Part shown: piece by piece, positions 9,431 through 18,739 of the stretch
Numbering within the stretch: position 1 is the first letter of the stretch
Layout: every line of letters begins with the position of its first letter
From: Saccharibacillus sp. JS10
GTDB taxonomy: Bacteria; Bacillota; Bacilli; Paenibacillales; Paenibacillaceae
Length of the DNA: 64,000 nt
Direction of reading: 5' to 3'
Assembly: GCF_024436065.1 (NCBI RefSeq)
Contig: NZ_JANFNS010000007.1
Coordinates: forward strand, 35,278-99,277
Position numbers and translations under genes: made by a program
The notes under the pieces: model-generated
Seen by the model: the letters and a program-made list of their open reading frames with translations, nothing else
Databases searched by the model: none
Told to the model about the DNA's origin: nothing

Positions 9431-9775
9431 ATGGCGGATCACAACAACGCGCATAACAGTCATGGTGGGGAACGTCACGAGCATGGCTCGCTTAAGTCCT
9501 ACATCATCGGTTATATCATCTCGATCGTATTGACGATTATTCCTCTCGTTGTCGTGTTAAACGACATGATGGGGCGTACCGCAACGATTGCTGTGATTAT
9601 GGTAACCGCAACTCTGCAATTTTTGGTTCAGTTGATCTTCTTCATGCACGTACGTGATGGAGAACAACCTCGTTGGAACTTGATCACTTTGATCTTCGGC
9701 GTTTTGATTTTGCTGACGATCGTGATCGGTTCGATCTGGATCATGGGTAACAACTCGATCGGCATGAAAATGTAG
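9431..9775 (+). CDS. qoxD: Cytochrome aa3 quinol oxidase subunit IV (QoxD)
   Basis: A 114-residue subunit IV with a short His-rich N-terminus (HNSHGGERHEHG) and three transmembrane helices, including a segment with LQFLVQLIFFMHV. This family assists assembly of the CuB site during oxidase folding. The start codon is one nt after the qoxC stop, with GGAGGTG at the end of qoxC serving as ribosome binding site. It is the last gene of the operon; a terminator follows at once. Confidence 0.93.
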   Translation: MADHNNAHNSHGGERHEHGSLKSYIIGYIISIVLTIIPLVVVLNDMMGRTATIAVIMVTATLQFLVQLIFFMHVRDGEQPRWNLITLIFGVLILLTIVIGSIWIMGNNSIGMKM

Positions 9776-9783
9776 ATCCAATC

Positions 9784-9811
9784 AGAGCTCGCTTCGGCGG
9801 GCTCTTTTTTG
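9784..9811 (+). terminator. Terminator of qoxABCD
   Basis: AGAGCTCGC-TTC-GGCGGGCTCT followed by a run of T. The stem includes G-T wobbles. Confidence 0.8.
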
Positions 9812-9818
9812 TTGCACA

Positions 9819-9867
9819 AAAAAGGCTGATTCTCCAAAGCCAAGCATCATGGAGAATCAGCCTTTTT
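9819..9867 (-). terminator. Bidirectional terminator of the gtrA operon
   Basis: AAAAAGGCTGATTCTCC (9819-9835) and GGAGAATCAGCCTTTTT (9851-9867) form a perfect 17-bp stem with T runs on both strands. It sits between the convergent qoxD and gtrA-like genes. Confidence 0.9.
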
Positions 9868-9889
9868 ACTTTTTCGATCAAGATCTTTA

Positions 9890-10285
9890 TCACTCAGTCG
9901 GTTCCACGGTAGCGGGGCGGAACACCCAAAGTTTGTTTAATACATAATTTAGAGCCAAGCTTGGCAAAGTTACGATTACTTTTGCGATCCATAGGGGGAG
10001 AAACGTATTCAGTCCGATCAAGATCAACGTCGTTAATAGCGCTACGATCACGTTGACAACTATAAAACGAATCCATTCACCTTTTGATTGACTTTTATGG
10101 GTAGCGAACGTCCAGCGACGATTCCAATAATAGCTATTGGCTGTACCGGCTGCGTAACCTGCGATCTGAGCAAAAGGACCGAGTACGTGCTGCAGCAGAA
10201 AAAACACAATAAAATCAACAATCGTATTAGACACTCCAACGATCGCAAAACGTAACGGTCTACTCGAAATTTGGGTAAGCGGCAT
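9890..10285 (-). CDS. GtrA family membrane protein (putative polyprenyl-phosphate-sugar flippase)
   Basis: A 131-residue protein with four predicted transmembrane helices and GtrA-family features: LRFAIVGVSNTIVDFIVFF at the start, GYAAGTANSYYWNRRWTF in the middle, ALNYVLNKLWVF at the end. GtrA proteins are thought to move undecaprenyl-phosphate-linked sugars across the membrane for extracytoplasmic glycosylation. ATG 10285 has GGAGATAAG upstream. It lies 59 nt downstream of the GT39 gene on the same strand, so the two likely form an operon. The GT2 enzyme that would make the lipid-linked sugar is not in the window. Confidence 0.9.
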   Translation of the reverse strand: MPLTQISSRPLRFAIVGVSNTIVDFIVFFLLQHVLGPFAQIAGYAAGTANSYYWNRRWTFATHKSQSKGEWIRFIVVNVIVALLTTLILIGLNTFLPLWIAKVIVTLPSLALNYVLNKLWVFRPATVEPTE

Positions 10286-10344
10286 ATCGACTTATCTCCT
10301 TTTATCAGATCTACAGCTTAGAGAGCTTAGTTACGGCACTTGGT

Positions 10345-12372
10345 TTACAACGGAATATCGCGCAAAGAACTTAAATCGTATAACGTATAACTTTTATCAA
10401 GACCCAGGTTATCGAAGACTTGCCCAATCGCGCCTTTGATATTCAATCGGTCTGAATCTGCGGAAGACACGTTTTGTACAGGTGCTGTATTGGAGTAAAA
10501 TGGATTCCATGCCGATTCCGGTATCGCTACTCCGTTATTTTCGACCCAGCGGATAATGGGATCTTTTTTGTTATGCGTACCGCCGATCAGTACATAGCGA
10601 AGTTCACCGGAGCGAACAAGCTTTTGCAGCCCGGCTACATCAAGCGCGGGATCTACTCCTTTAAATCCACCCCAGGCTAAAACGGGAAGTTTCGTCTGAA
10701 TAATCAACGCATCAGCTCCGCTGTTAGACGAAGGCATTGCTGCCAAATACTTGGCTTGACCTCGATTTTCGATCATATATTTCACAAGTTCCGTATCCAA
10801 AGGTTTTCCGTCTTGGCTCCAACTTCCGCCGTCATCGGCTAAATGGGGTGACGCATAAGGTTGGCGAGCACTCACTCCATATAAGGAAGGAGTAAGCGAC
10901 CAGTAAGCGGGCAGCGCAAGCAGAGTTGCAAGCGACAAGGTTAGCGCCATTCTGGCTGCACGGCATCCCTTCAATTTGAGTCCAAGTAAAGCCAGCATAC
11001 CAAGTATAAAGCAAATCAGTCCAAGCGCTAAATAACCGTCGTCATAAGCGATATACGTGATCGTACCCAATCCGAGCAACGAGGCAGGCAAAGTCCATTT
11101 CCAACTACGGCTTTGATATAACTCCGCAAGGGCTGAACCTGCTAAGGCAGCGATCGCTGGAGCCAACATAATCAAATAATAACGGTGGAAATACCCAGCT
11201 AAGCTGAATACAATAATCATCGGAATCAGCCATGCCGCCCAAAAAAGAACTTCGTTTCGCTGTTCCCGTCGACGGCTCCACAGCAGAAATATCCCGAATA
11301 AACCCAGAGGAAGCAACCATGTAATTTGACCCGCAAGCTTTACATCCAGTAAGCGCACCAGACTCGGAGGGCCATCTTCGCTTGTTGAACTCATCGCTCC
11401 TGCTGAAGACGAAGAGTAAAGGGTACTTGGTTCGGAAGCTGATTCCAGCTGTGAAGATGTAGAGCTTGAGAAATTGATTTTGGAACGATCTCTATCCAGT
11501 GGAAGGGTAGACGTTAAATGCGCATCTTGCGCTTTGATTTTCGCCGCTACTTGTTGACTTGCTGCCAGACTTCCGCTCAAATCCCCGGTTAATCGACCGA
11601 TCCCGTTATAGCCTAGAGCCAGTTCCAATACCGAGTTGTGCTGACTGCTGCCGATATACGGTCTTTTATCCGCAGGTGTGAGATCGACGATCACTGCCCA
11701 AGATAACGACACGACAATCAATACCGCTGTCCCGGCGCTAAGATGCTTTAATTTTTGTTTCCAATCAATTTTATAAGCCAACCAGATGAATAAATAAAAA
11801 GCCGGCAATATCAGATAGGCTTGTAGCATTTTCGTATTAAAACCTACGCCGACTAGCACAAATGCCCAACATAACGTAGAAAGCCGCTGGTTTTGAACTG
11901 CTTTTTTTAATATATATGTAGCCAGTAATAAAAAGAACACCAATACGCTATCTACATTATTCGTTCGACTCACCGCAACCGCAATCGGCGTTAACGTGAA
12001 AATAACAGCCGACAATCGCGCGGCAGCGATGCCGAACGAAGAACGCACAATAAAGTAAAGGAGCACCATTGAACCTGCAAAAGCAAGCGCAGACGGCAAA
12101 GCCAAACTCCAAGAATGGAGACCGAAAATTTTCACACTGATCGTTTGAAGCCAAAAAGCGACTGGAGGCTTGTCTATCGTGATAAACCCGCCGGGATCAA
12201 ACGAGTTATAAAAAAAGTTATGAAAGCTTTGGGTCATGCTCGTTACAGCGGCAGTGTAATAGGCGTTAAGATTACCGGATTTTTCGATCTGAAAAAGCGA
12301 TAAAAATAAAGCGATCAGCACCAGAATTGCCGGAACAGGGTCTATTTTTCTTATCCATAATCTTGCGTTCAT
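10345..12372 (-). CDS. GT39/PMT-like membrane glycosyltransferase (YkcB-type)
   Basis: A 675-residue polytopic membrane protein of the GT-C fold. The first extracytoplasmic loop carries NAYYTAAVTSM and FDPGGFITIDKPPVAFWLQ, typical of the YkcB/ArnT/PMT group and containing the acidic and DKPP residues used for the polyprenyl-phosphate donor. Roughly 10-12 helices fill the first ~480 residues, interrupted near 290-330 by a Ser-rich loop. A soluble C-terminal domain follows from about 490. It should transfer a sugar from a lipid carrier to a wall polymer or protein outside the membrane. ATG 12372 follows GGAGGGACTTACG. Pairing with the GtrA-like gene supports this role. Acceptor unknown. Confidence 0.88.
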   Translation of the reverse strand: MNARLWIRKIDPVPAILVLIALFLSLFQIEKSGNLNAYYTAAVTSMTQSFHNFFYNSFDPGGFITIDKPPVAFWLQTISVKIFGLHSWSLALPSALAFAGSMVLLYFIVRSSFGIAAARLSAVIFTLTPIAVAVSRTNNVDSVLVFFLLLATYILKKAVQNQRLSTLCWAFVLVGVGFNTKMLQAYLILPAFYLFIWLAYKIDWKQKLKHLSAGTAVLIVVSLSWAVIVDLTPADKRPYIGSSQHNSVLELALGYNGIGRLTGDLSGSLAASQQVAAKIKAQDAHLTSTLPLDRDRSKINFSSSTSSQLESASEPSTLYSSSSAGAMSSTSEDGPPSLVRLLDVKLAGQITWLLPLGLFGIFLLWSRRREQRNEVLFWAAWLIPMIIVFSLAGYFHRYYLIMLAPAIAALAGSALAELYQSRSWKWTLPASLLGLGTITYIAYDDGYLALGLICFILGMLALLGLKLKGCRAARMALTLSLATLLALPAYWSLTPSLYGVSARQPYASPHLADDGGSWSQDGKPLDTELVKYMIENRGQAKYLAAMPSSNSGADALIIQTKLPVLAWGGFKGVDPALDVAGLQKLVRSGELRYVLIGGTHNKKDPIIRWVENNGVAIPESAWNPFYSNTAPVQNVSSADSDRLNIKGAIGQVFDNLGLDKSYTLYDLSSLRDIPL

Positions 12373-12500
12373 CGTAAGTCCCTCCGGTTCCGGAATTTCT
12401 GCCTATCTATTGTGTACCTCTGAAATTGAAATCAATTTATTTTAACCGGGAAAGCTGAGTTGTAAATGAAAAAAAGCTTAGTCAAAGCTGAAAGAAAAGA

Positions 12501-12549
12501 TGTACAAATTGTACAATGTGAACTAAAATGAACCTATATAAACGTTCAC
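12501..12549 (+). promoter_or_regulatory. Promoter and operator-like repeats of the kdu operon
   Basis: TGTACAAATTGTACA (12501-12515) is a palindrome with perfect 7-bp arms. TGTACA (12501-12506), a 17-nt spacer and TAAAAT (12524-12529) could be the promoter. Three GTTCA-type units follow: TGAAC (12519-12523), TGAAC (12529-12533) and GTTCAC (12544-12549). The outer GTGAAC/GTTCAC pair forms an inverted repeat spanning 12518-12549. These are candidate sites for the DeoR-type regulator encoded two genes downstream. Confidence 0.5.
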
Positions 12550-12574
12550 TTTTAAAATCGAAAGGATGACTACT

Positions 12575-13408
12575 GTGGAAAACCGTTATGATTCTAATCC
12601 GAAAGACGTAAAAGGCTTTGATACGACTCGTTTGCGCGAAGAGTTTTTGATCGAAACGCTGTTCACACCTGATGAGCTTGTAACCGTTTACTCACACACG
12701 GATCGATATATTGTAGGTTCTGCTGTTCCGGTATCGAAAGAAATTAAGCTGGAAGCAGACTTCAAACAAATCGGCGCGGATTATTTCTTGGAACGTCGCG
12801 AAGTCGGCATCATCAATGTTGGCGGCGCAGGTTCGGTAAAAGCTGGCGACGAAGAATATTCGATCGGCGAAAACGAGTGTCTGTATATCGGGCTTGGCGT
12901 TGAGCATGTGTATTTTAAAAGCGCAGATGGAAGCATCCCGGCGAAGTTCTATCTGGTATCGACTCCAGCTCACAAAGCTTATCCAACGAAAAAAGCCGGT
13001 CAAGGCGAAGCGATCAAAGCTCATCTGGGCAGTATCGATACTTCGAACGAGCGTACGATCAACAAATACATTTTGCCAGGCGGAATCGAAAGTTGTCAGC
13101 TCGTGATGGGCATTACGCATTTGGAACCGGGCAATATGTGGAACACCATGCCTTGCCATACGCACAACCGCCGCTCCGAAGTGTATCTGTATTTCAACAT
13201 GCCCGAAGATGCAGCAGTATTCCACTTCATGGGTGAGCCGCAAGAGACGCGTCACTTGGTCGTACGCAACGAGCAAGCGATCTTGTCGCCAAGCTGGTCG
13301 ATCCATAGCGGCGTAGGTACGAACAACTACACGTTCTGCTGGGCAATGGGCGGGGAAAATCAATTGTTCGACGATATGGACGGCGTAGACATGAAGGACT
13401 TAAAATAG
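12575..13408 (+). CDS. kduI: 5-dehydro-4-deoxy-D-glucuronate isomerase (KduI)
   Basis: A 277-residue cytosolic zinc-dependent cupin that converts 5-keto-4-deoxyuronate to 2,5-diketo-3-deoxygluconate in pectin/unsaturated hexuronate breakdown. YFLERREVGIINVGGAG and WNTMPCHTHNRRSE are near-identical to known KduI. The zinc ligands are His195, His197, Glu202 and His244 (SWSIHSG), one number off the E. coli set. Start: GTG 12575 gives the N-terminus MENRYDSNP, which matches the usual Bacillus MENRY start, and has AAAGGA (12561-12566) eight bases upstream. ATG 12566 would overlap that site. It is first of a cluster with the regulator and kduD. Confidence 0.95.
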   Translation: MENRYDSNPKDVKGFDTTRLREEFLIETLFTPDELVTVYSHTDRYIVGSAVPVSKEIKLEADFKQIGADYFLERREVGIINVGGAGSVKAGDEEYSIGENECLYIGLGVEHVYFKSADGSIPAKFYLVSTPAHKAYPTKKAGQGEAIKAHLGSIDTSNERTINKYILPGGIESCQLVMGITHLEPGNMWNTMPCHTHNRRSEVYLYFNMPEDAAVFHFMGEPQETRHLVVRNEQAILSPSWSIHSGVGTNNYTFCWAMGGENQLFDDMDGVDMKDLK

Positions 13409-13449
13409 ACCCTACACGACTTTTTTCGGAATAGGAGCTATATCCAACC

Positions 13450-14223
13450 ATGAACGCACTCAAAAGGCACGAAAAACTGATGGAAATTCTGATCGAGCGC
13501 CAAGAGATCGGGGTCAGTGAGTTAAGCACGCTGCTCGATGTAACAGGCAAAACGATCCGTGAAGATCTGGCGCGTCTCGAAGAAAAAGGGCTGCTGATTC
13601 GTGTCCACGGCGGCGCGATGTTGGCGCAGAATGATCAGTTTGGCATTTTATCGGCAAAAGGTACCGGAGATAAGCATAGCGCGGAAAAAGAAGAAATCGC
13701 GACTAGAGCGCTTCGGTATATCGAACCCGGCGATATCATCGCATTAGATGGCGGGGGAACGACGCTGCAAATGGCGCGCCAGCTTGAGAACGTACCGCTT
13801 ACGGTCATTACGAACGATTTGTTTATTTTGAGCGAATTGGCACGCAAAGATAAGATTCGTCTGGTCGTACCAGGCGGGGAACGCGTGCGTAATGTACTGA
13901 TCGGACCGACCAGCGCGCAATTCGTAGAAGGTCTGAATATCAGCAAAGCGTTTTTGTCCGCTACAGCTTTGGATTCGGAACTTGGTGCTTCGATCTATAC
14001 GAGCGATCTTGTTCCGTACAAAAAAGCGTTGGTGCAGACGGCAAGGCAAGTATACGGCGTTGTGGAGCATCAGAAATTCGGCAAGTTTGCGCTGTGGACG
14101 TTTGCAGACAGCCAAGCTTTCGATGTGATCATTACCGATCGCGGTCTTGATCCTCGGCAGCATGAACTTTTCGCACAGAAAAATATACGATTGGACGACG
14201 GAAGCGGCGAATTGAAGAGTTAA
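13450..14223 (+). CDS. DeoR/GlpR family transcriptional regulator
   Basis: A 257-residue repressor-type protein. The N-terminal helix-turn-helix (residues ~18-40, VSELSTLLDVTGKTIREDL, followed by VHGGA) is the DeoR signature. The C-terminal DeoR sensor domain has DGGGTTLQMARQL and NVLIGPTSAQFVEGLN and would bind a sugar-phosphate or keto-deoxy-sugar intermediate. It is embedded between kduI and kduD, so it likely controls this operon, functionally replacing the LacI- or IclR-type KdgR of other bacteria (inference). ATG 13450 follows AATAGGAGC. Confidence 0.88.
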   Translation: MNALKRHEKLMEILIERQEIGVSELSTLLDVTGKTIREDLARLEEKGLLIRVHGGAMLAQNDQFGILSAKGTGDKHSAEKEEIATRALRYIEPGDIIALDGGGTTLQMARQLENVPLTVITNDLFILSELARKDKIRLVVPGGERVRNVLIGPTSAQFVEGLNISKAFLSATALDSELGASIYTSDLVPYKKALVQTARQVYGVVEHQKFGKFALWTFADSQAFDVIITDRGLDPRQHELFAQKNIRLDDGSGELKS

Positions 14224-14272
14224 TTCCGATCGCCGCCTTTTGTCAGCAACCATGATCGGGAGGAAATCAAGC

Positions 14273-15025
14273 ATGAGTATGTTCGACCTTAGCGGCAAAG
14301 TCGCACTCGTTACCGGAGCAGGCGGAGGGCTTGGACAAGGGATGGCGTTAGCGCTAGCTGAAGCTGGAGCCGATATTATCGCCGTTTCGTATACTTCCCG
14401 TTCCGATACGACAGATCAGATTCGTGCGCTCGGGCGTCAAGCTTACGATATTCGCGCAGATCTGAGTCAACCGGAAGAAGTCGAGTCTGCGTTCAAACAA
14501 GCGTTGGAACTGACAGGACGTATCGATATTTTGGTGAATAACGCGGGTACGATTCGCCGTACGCCGATTTCTGAGCATAGTTGGAAAGATTTCGACGAAG
14601 TACTGGATCTGAATTTAAAAAGCGTCTTTTATTTGACCCAGCTTGCAGGCAATCATATGATCGAGCAAGGTAGCGGGAAAATTATCAATATCGCTTCTAT
14701 GCTATCTTTCCAAGGCGGCATTAACGTACCGGGTTATACCGCGAGTAAGCATGGGCTTGCCGGCTTAACGAAAGCTTTTGCGAACGAATGGGCATCCAAA
14801 AACGTTCAAGTCAATGCAATCGCACCGGGCTATATGTCAACAGACAATACCGCTCCGATTCGTGCCGATCAGGAACGTACGGATTCAATCACGGTGCGGA
14901 TTCCTGCCGGTCGTTGGGGAACTAGCGAAGATATGGGCGGCCCTGCGGTCTTTTTGGCTTCGTCCGCTTCGGACTACGTCAACGGTCATGTTTTATGCGT
15001 CGATGGCGGTTGGATGAACCGTTAA
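14273..15025 (+). CDS. kduD: 2-dehydro-3-deoxy-D-gluconate 5-dehydrogenase (KduD)
   Basis: A 250-residue short-chain dehydrogenase that reduces 2,5-diketo-3-deoxygluconate to KDG with NAD(P)H, the step after KduI. Seen: TGAGGGLGQG cofactor loop, NNAG, the IASMLSFQGG active-site Ser region, YTASK catalytic Tyr-Lys, and the KduD-typical ending DYVNGHVLCVDGGW. ATG 14273 has GGGAGG (14258-14263) upstream; earlier in-frame codons do not. No KDG kinase or aldolase gene is present in the window, so the pathway must finish elsewhere. Confidence 0.93.
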   Translation: MSMFDLSGKVALVTGAGGGLGQGMALALAEAGADIIAVSYTSRSDTTDQIRALGRQAYDIRADLSQPEEVESAFKQALELTGRIDILVNNAGTIRRTPISEHSWKDFDEVLDLNLKSVFYLTQLAGNHMIEQGSGKIINIASMLSFQGGINVPGYTASKHGLAGLTKAFANEWASKNVQVNAIAPGYMSTDNTAPIRADQERTDSITVRIPAGRWGTSEDMGGPAVFLASSASDYVNGHVLCVDGGWMNR

Positions 15026-15054
15026 TTGATCACTGAATACGCATGTTGAAACAA

Positions 15055-15108
15055 GCCGCGGACGGCGATGGAGGGTGAGTACCCGTCCACGTCGTTTGCG
15101 GTTTTTTT
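15055..15108 (+). terminator. Terminator after kduD
   Basis: CCGCGGACG and following bases pair imperfectly with the segment CGTCCACGTCGTTTGCGG, then seven T. The following gene starts 35 nt later, so read-through is possible. Confidence 0.65.
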
Positions 15109-15142
15109 GTCGAAAAGGGATTGAAGAATAGGAGGATATACA

Positions 15143-16003
15143 ATGAAACTTGGAATTTTAGCCCATACTTACGGCAAACGACCTACTGCTGAACTTGCGA
15201 AAAAAATAGCGGAAGAAGGATTTACTTCGGTTCAGTTAGCCTTACCGAAAGCGATTGGCGATATCGATTGTTCACCCGAAAAATTAAGCCCGGGTCTTGC
15301 CAATCATATCGGTGAAGCGTTCGATCGCGAAGGCGTGCGTATCGCGATTCTTGGTTGTTATATCGATCCCGTACATCCTGATCCCGATATCCGCCGCGCC
15401 GAGATCAATCGGTTCAAAGCCCATCTGCGTGTCGCTCGCGATTTCGGTTGCGGGATGGTGGGGACAGAGACAGGTTCGTTCCTGACCTATGCCGAATCGC
15501 ATCCATCGAATTATATCGAGCATGGATGGAGCGTACTGCGCGAAACGGTATCTGAACTTGCCGAAGAAGCCGAAAGATGGGGCATTAAGCTCGCTATTGA
15601 ACCCGTAGCCGGTCACACTTTGAATTCGCTAGAGTTGGTTCGACGATTGATGGAAGAAGTTCCTTCTTCGACAGTCGGTTTACTATTCGACGCATGTAAT
15701 CTATTGAACCAAGAGCGCTTGCCGAAGCAAGACGAGATGATGCGCGAAGCTTTCGAGACGCTTGCGGATCGTATGGTGCTGATCCATGCCAAAGATCTGG
15801 AGTTCGGCGAAGGCGGCTTTTTCGTTGGCGACGGTCTTCCTCGTCTGGACCGGGCGATTGGCGAAGGATTACTCAATAAAAACTTGCTTTACAGTCTGCT
15901 CAAAACGTATAAGCCGCATATCGATATTTCTCTTGAAGGCGTAACCGCCGACCAAGCGAAGTCTTCCGCAGACCGTTTGCGTCAATTGTATGCGAACGCT
16001 TAG
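15143..16003 (+). CDS. Sugar phosphate isomerase/epimerase family protein (xylose isomerase-like TIM barrel)
   Basis: A 286-residue protein with an AP-endonuclease-2-type TIM barrel. Likely divalent-metal ligands are the acidic and His residues in IEPVAGH, LLFDACNLL, LIHAKDLE and SLEGV. Members isomerise or epimerise sugars or inositols; the substrate cannot be fixed from sequence. Position directly after kduD and before an SDR suggests a role in uronate or a related sugar acid pathway. ATG 15143 has AGGAGGATATAC upstream. A terminator separates it from kduD, so it may have its own or read-through expression. Confidence 0.8.
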   Translation: MKLGILAHTYGKRPTAELAKKIAEEGFTSVQLALPKAIGDIDCSPEKLSPGLANHIGEAFDREGVRIAILGCYIDPVHPDPDIRRAEINRFKAHLRVARDFGCGMVGTETGSFLTYAESHPSNYIEHGWSVLRETVSELAEEAERWGIKLAIEPVAGHTLNSLELVRRLMEEVPSSTVGLLFDACNLLNQERLPKQDEMMREAFETLADRMVLIHAKDLEFGEGGFFVGDGLPRLDRAIGEGLLNKNLLYSLLKTYKPHIDISLEGVTADQAKSSADRLRQLYANA

Positions 16004-16083
16004 AGGTTTATACGCTTATTTGCCTTGATCGTCGGGTAATGGAAGATATATCCACGATCGTATGAAAAGGGGCGAATCCAACA

Positions 16084-16914
16084 ATGAGCAATCACGAACA
16101 CCATTCGGAATCATCTCCGGTTGCACTGGTGACCGGGGGCGTACAAGGGCTAGGTCGCGGTATTTCGCATGTGCTGGCGCAAAAAGGATATCGAATCGCG
16201 TTAACGTATCATTCCAGTTCGGATGATGTCGAAGAGATGACCAAGGAAATTAAGCATATTTACGGTGCTGAACCTTTTGCGATCCAAAGCGATCTGACAC
16301 AGCCCGGCGAGCCGGAGCGCGTGGCAAAAGAAGTATTGGCACACTTCGGTAAGATTGATTTACTTGTGAATAATGCCGGGCAAAGTACGATGAAGCCACT
16401 GGTTGAGCTTGAAGAGGAAGAGATCAGTTGGATGATCGATCTGGATTACAAAGCACCGATTTTACTTTCTAAATTCGTTGCAAAGTCGATGATCGAACGT
16501 AACATCAAAGGCAATATTCAATTTATTACGTCCTCGCGTGGCGAACGTGCTTATCCTGGGGATAGTATCTATGGCGGTATGAAAGCGGCATTGATCCGCT
16601 CTTGCGGTTCGCTCGCGTTAGAGTGGGCGCCGCACGGAATTCGAACCAATTGCATAGCGCCCGGTGCTACGGTCAACAATCTGGATCAAGACGCAAATAC
16701 GGAACCTTTGGGTCGGAAAATCCCGCTGGGTCGTCTTGGCACGCCTTCGGATATAGGGGAAGCCGTCGCTTGGCTTGCTTCCGATCATGCCGCGTATATT
16801 ACAGGGATCAACTTGCGGATCGACGGAGGTTTGATTCTTCCCGGTATGCCGGAAGATCCTTCACTCGAAGCCGGATATGGCTGGGGCATGGTGTATCCAG
16901 AGCAGCATGACTGA
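16084..16914 (+). CDS. SDR family NAD(P)-dependent oxidoreductase
   Basis: A 276-residue short-chain dehydrogenase. It has TGGVQGLGRG (cofactor loop), the NNAG motif, the SS-x13-YGGMK catalytic Ser/Tyr/Lys arrangement and a C-terminal ITGINLRIDGG. The N-terminus has a short His/Ser-rich lead (NHEHHSESS). It resembles 3-ketoacyl-ACP-reductase-like sugar or sugar-acid dehydrogenases, and its place after the isomerase-like gene suggests the two act on the same substrate. ATG 16084 follows AAAAGGGGCG. A terminator closes the cluster. Confidence 0.85.
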   Translation: MSNHEHHSESSPVALVTGGVQGLGRGISHVLAQKGYRIALTYHSSSDDVEEMTKEIKHIYGAEPFAIQSDLTQPGEPERVAKEVLAHFGKIDLLVNNAGQSTMKPLVELEEEEISWMIDLDYKAPILLSKFVAKSMIERNIKGNIQFITSSRGERAYPGDSIYGGMKAALIRSCGSLALEWAPHGIRTNCIAPGATVNNLDQDANTEPLGRKIPLGRLGTPSDIGEAVAWLASDHAAYITGINLRIDGGLILPGMPEDPSLEAGYGWGMVYPEQHD

Positions 16915-16983
16915 GACTTGCTTGATTACGCTTCATTCCCTATTCCACTGGATACGGACTCGTTTCGTTGATGGTCCACAAGT

Positions 16984-17013
16984 AAAGCTTTCGCCCAAGG
17001 CGAAAGCTTTTTT
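16984..17013 (+). terminator. Terminator closing the kdu cluster
   Basis: AAAGCTTTCGCC-CAA-GGCGAAAGCTTT is a perfect 12-bp stem followed by T residues. Confidence 0.9.
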
Positions 17014-17219
17014 ACTACGTTTTATTTATATTCGACTATTCATATCGGATATTCAAAATAATTCTTTTCATTCCTCACAATCTGTGTCAGAATAGAGCAA
17101 AGTTTATCCTCAAATCATTGCCTAGTTTGGAATTCAGCGCGGCATGTCCACAACCAGAGCTTATGTCACTCACAGGATGCCGTTCTATGATATCACCGGC
17201 TGCACAGTCGGAATCTTAG

Positions 17220-18527
<1,308 letters not shown>

Positions 18528-18564
18528 GCGAAATTTAGTGCAGCTTGATCGACTTGCTGTCTTA

Positions 18565-18603
18565 AAAAAGTCTGTTTTCCCGATAGGGAAGGCAGGCTTT
18601 TTG
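18565..18603 (+). terminator. Terminator after metY
   Basis: AAAAAGTCTG...TTCCC-GATA-GGGAA...CAGGCTTTTT. Two paired blocks are followed by T residues. Confidence 0.8.
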
Positions 18604-18651
18604 CTGTATCCATATTCATGAAATCTTCATTTTAATAGTAAGAAATTCAAC

Positions 18652-18680
18652 TTGACACAATCTATTGTAAGCGCCATAAT
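18652..18680 (+). promoter_or_regulatory. Sigma-A promoter of trxB
   Basis: TTGACA (18652-18657), a 17-nt spacer and CATAAT (18675-18680): an almost consensus housekeeping promoter. Confidence 0.8.
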
Positions 18681-18690
18681 GAGAACTACA

Positions 18691-18705
18691 TTGTAATCAT
18701 TATAA
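18691..18705 (+). promoter_or_regulatory. PerR-box-like operator at trxB
   Basis: TTGTAATCATTATAA matches the PerR box TTATAATNATTATAA at all positions but one. It lies ten bases past the -10 element, where a repressor would block transcription. Fur and Zur boxes share the 7-1-7 plan but fit less well here. A perR gene is at 60203-60628. Confidence 0.65.
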
Positions 18706-18739
18706 AATAGGAATCGTTGAGAAAGAGGAGGCATCATTG

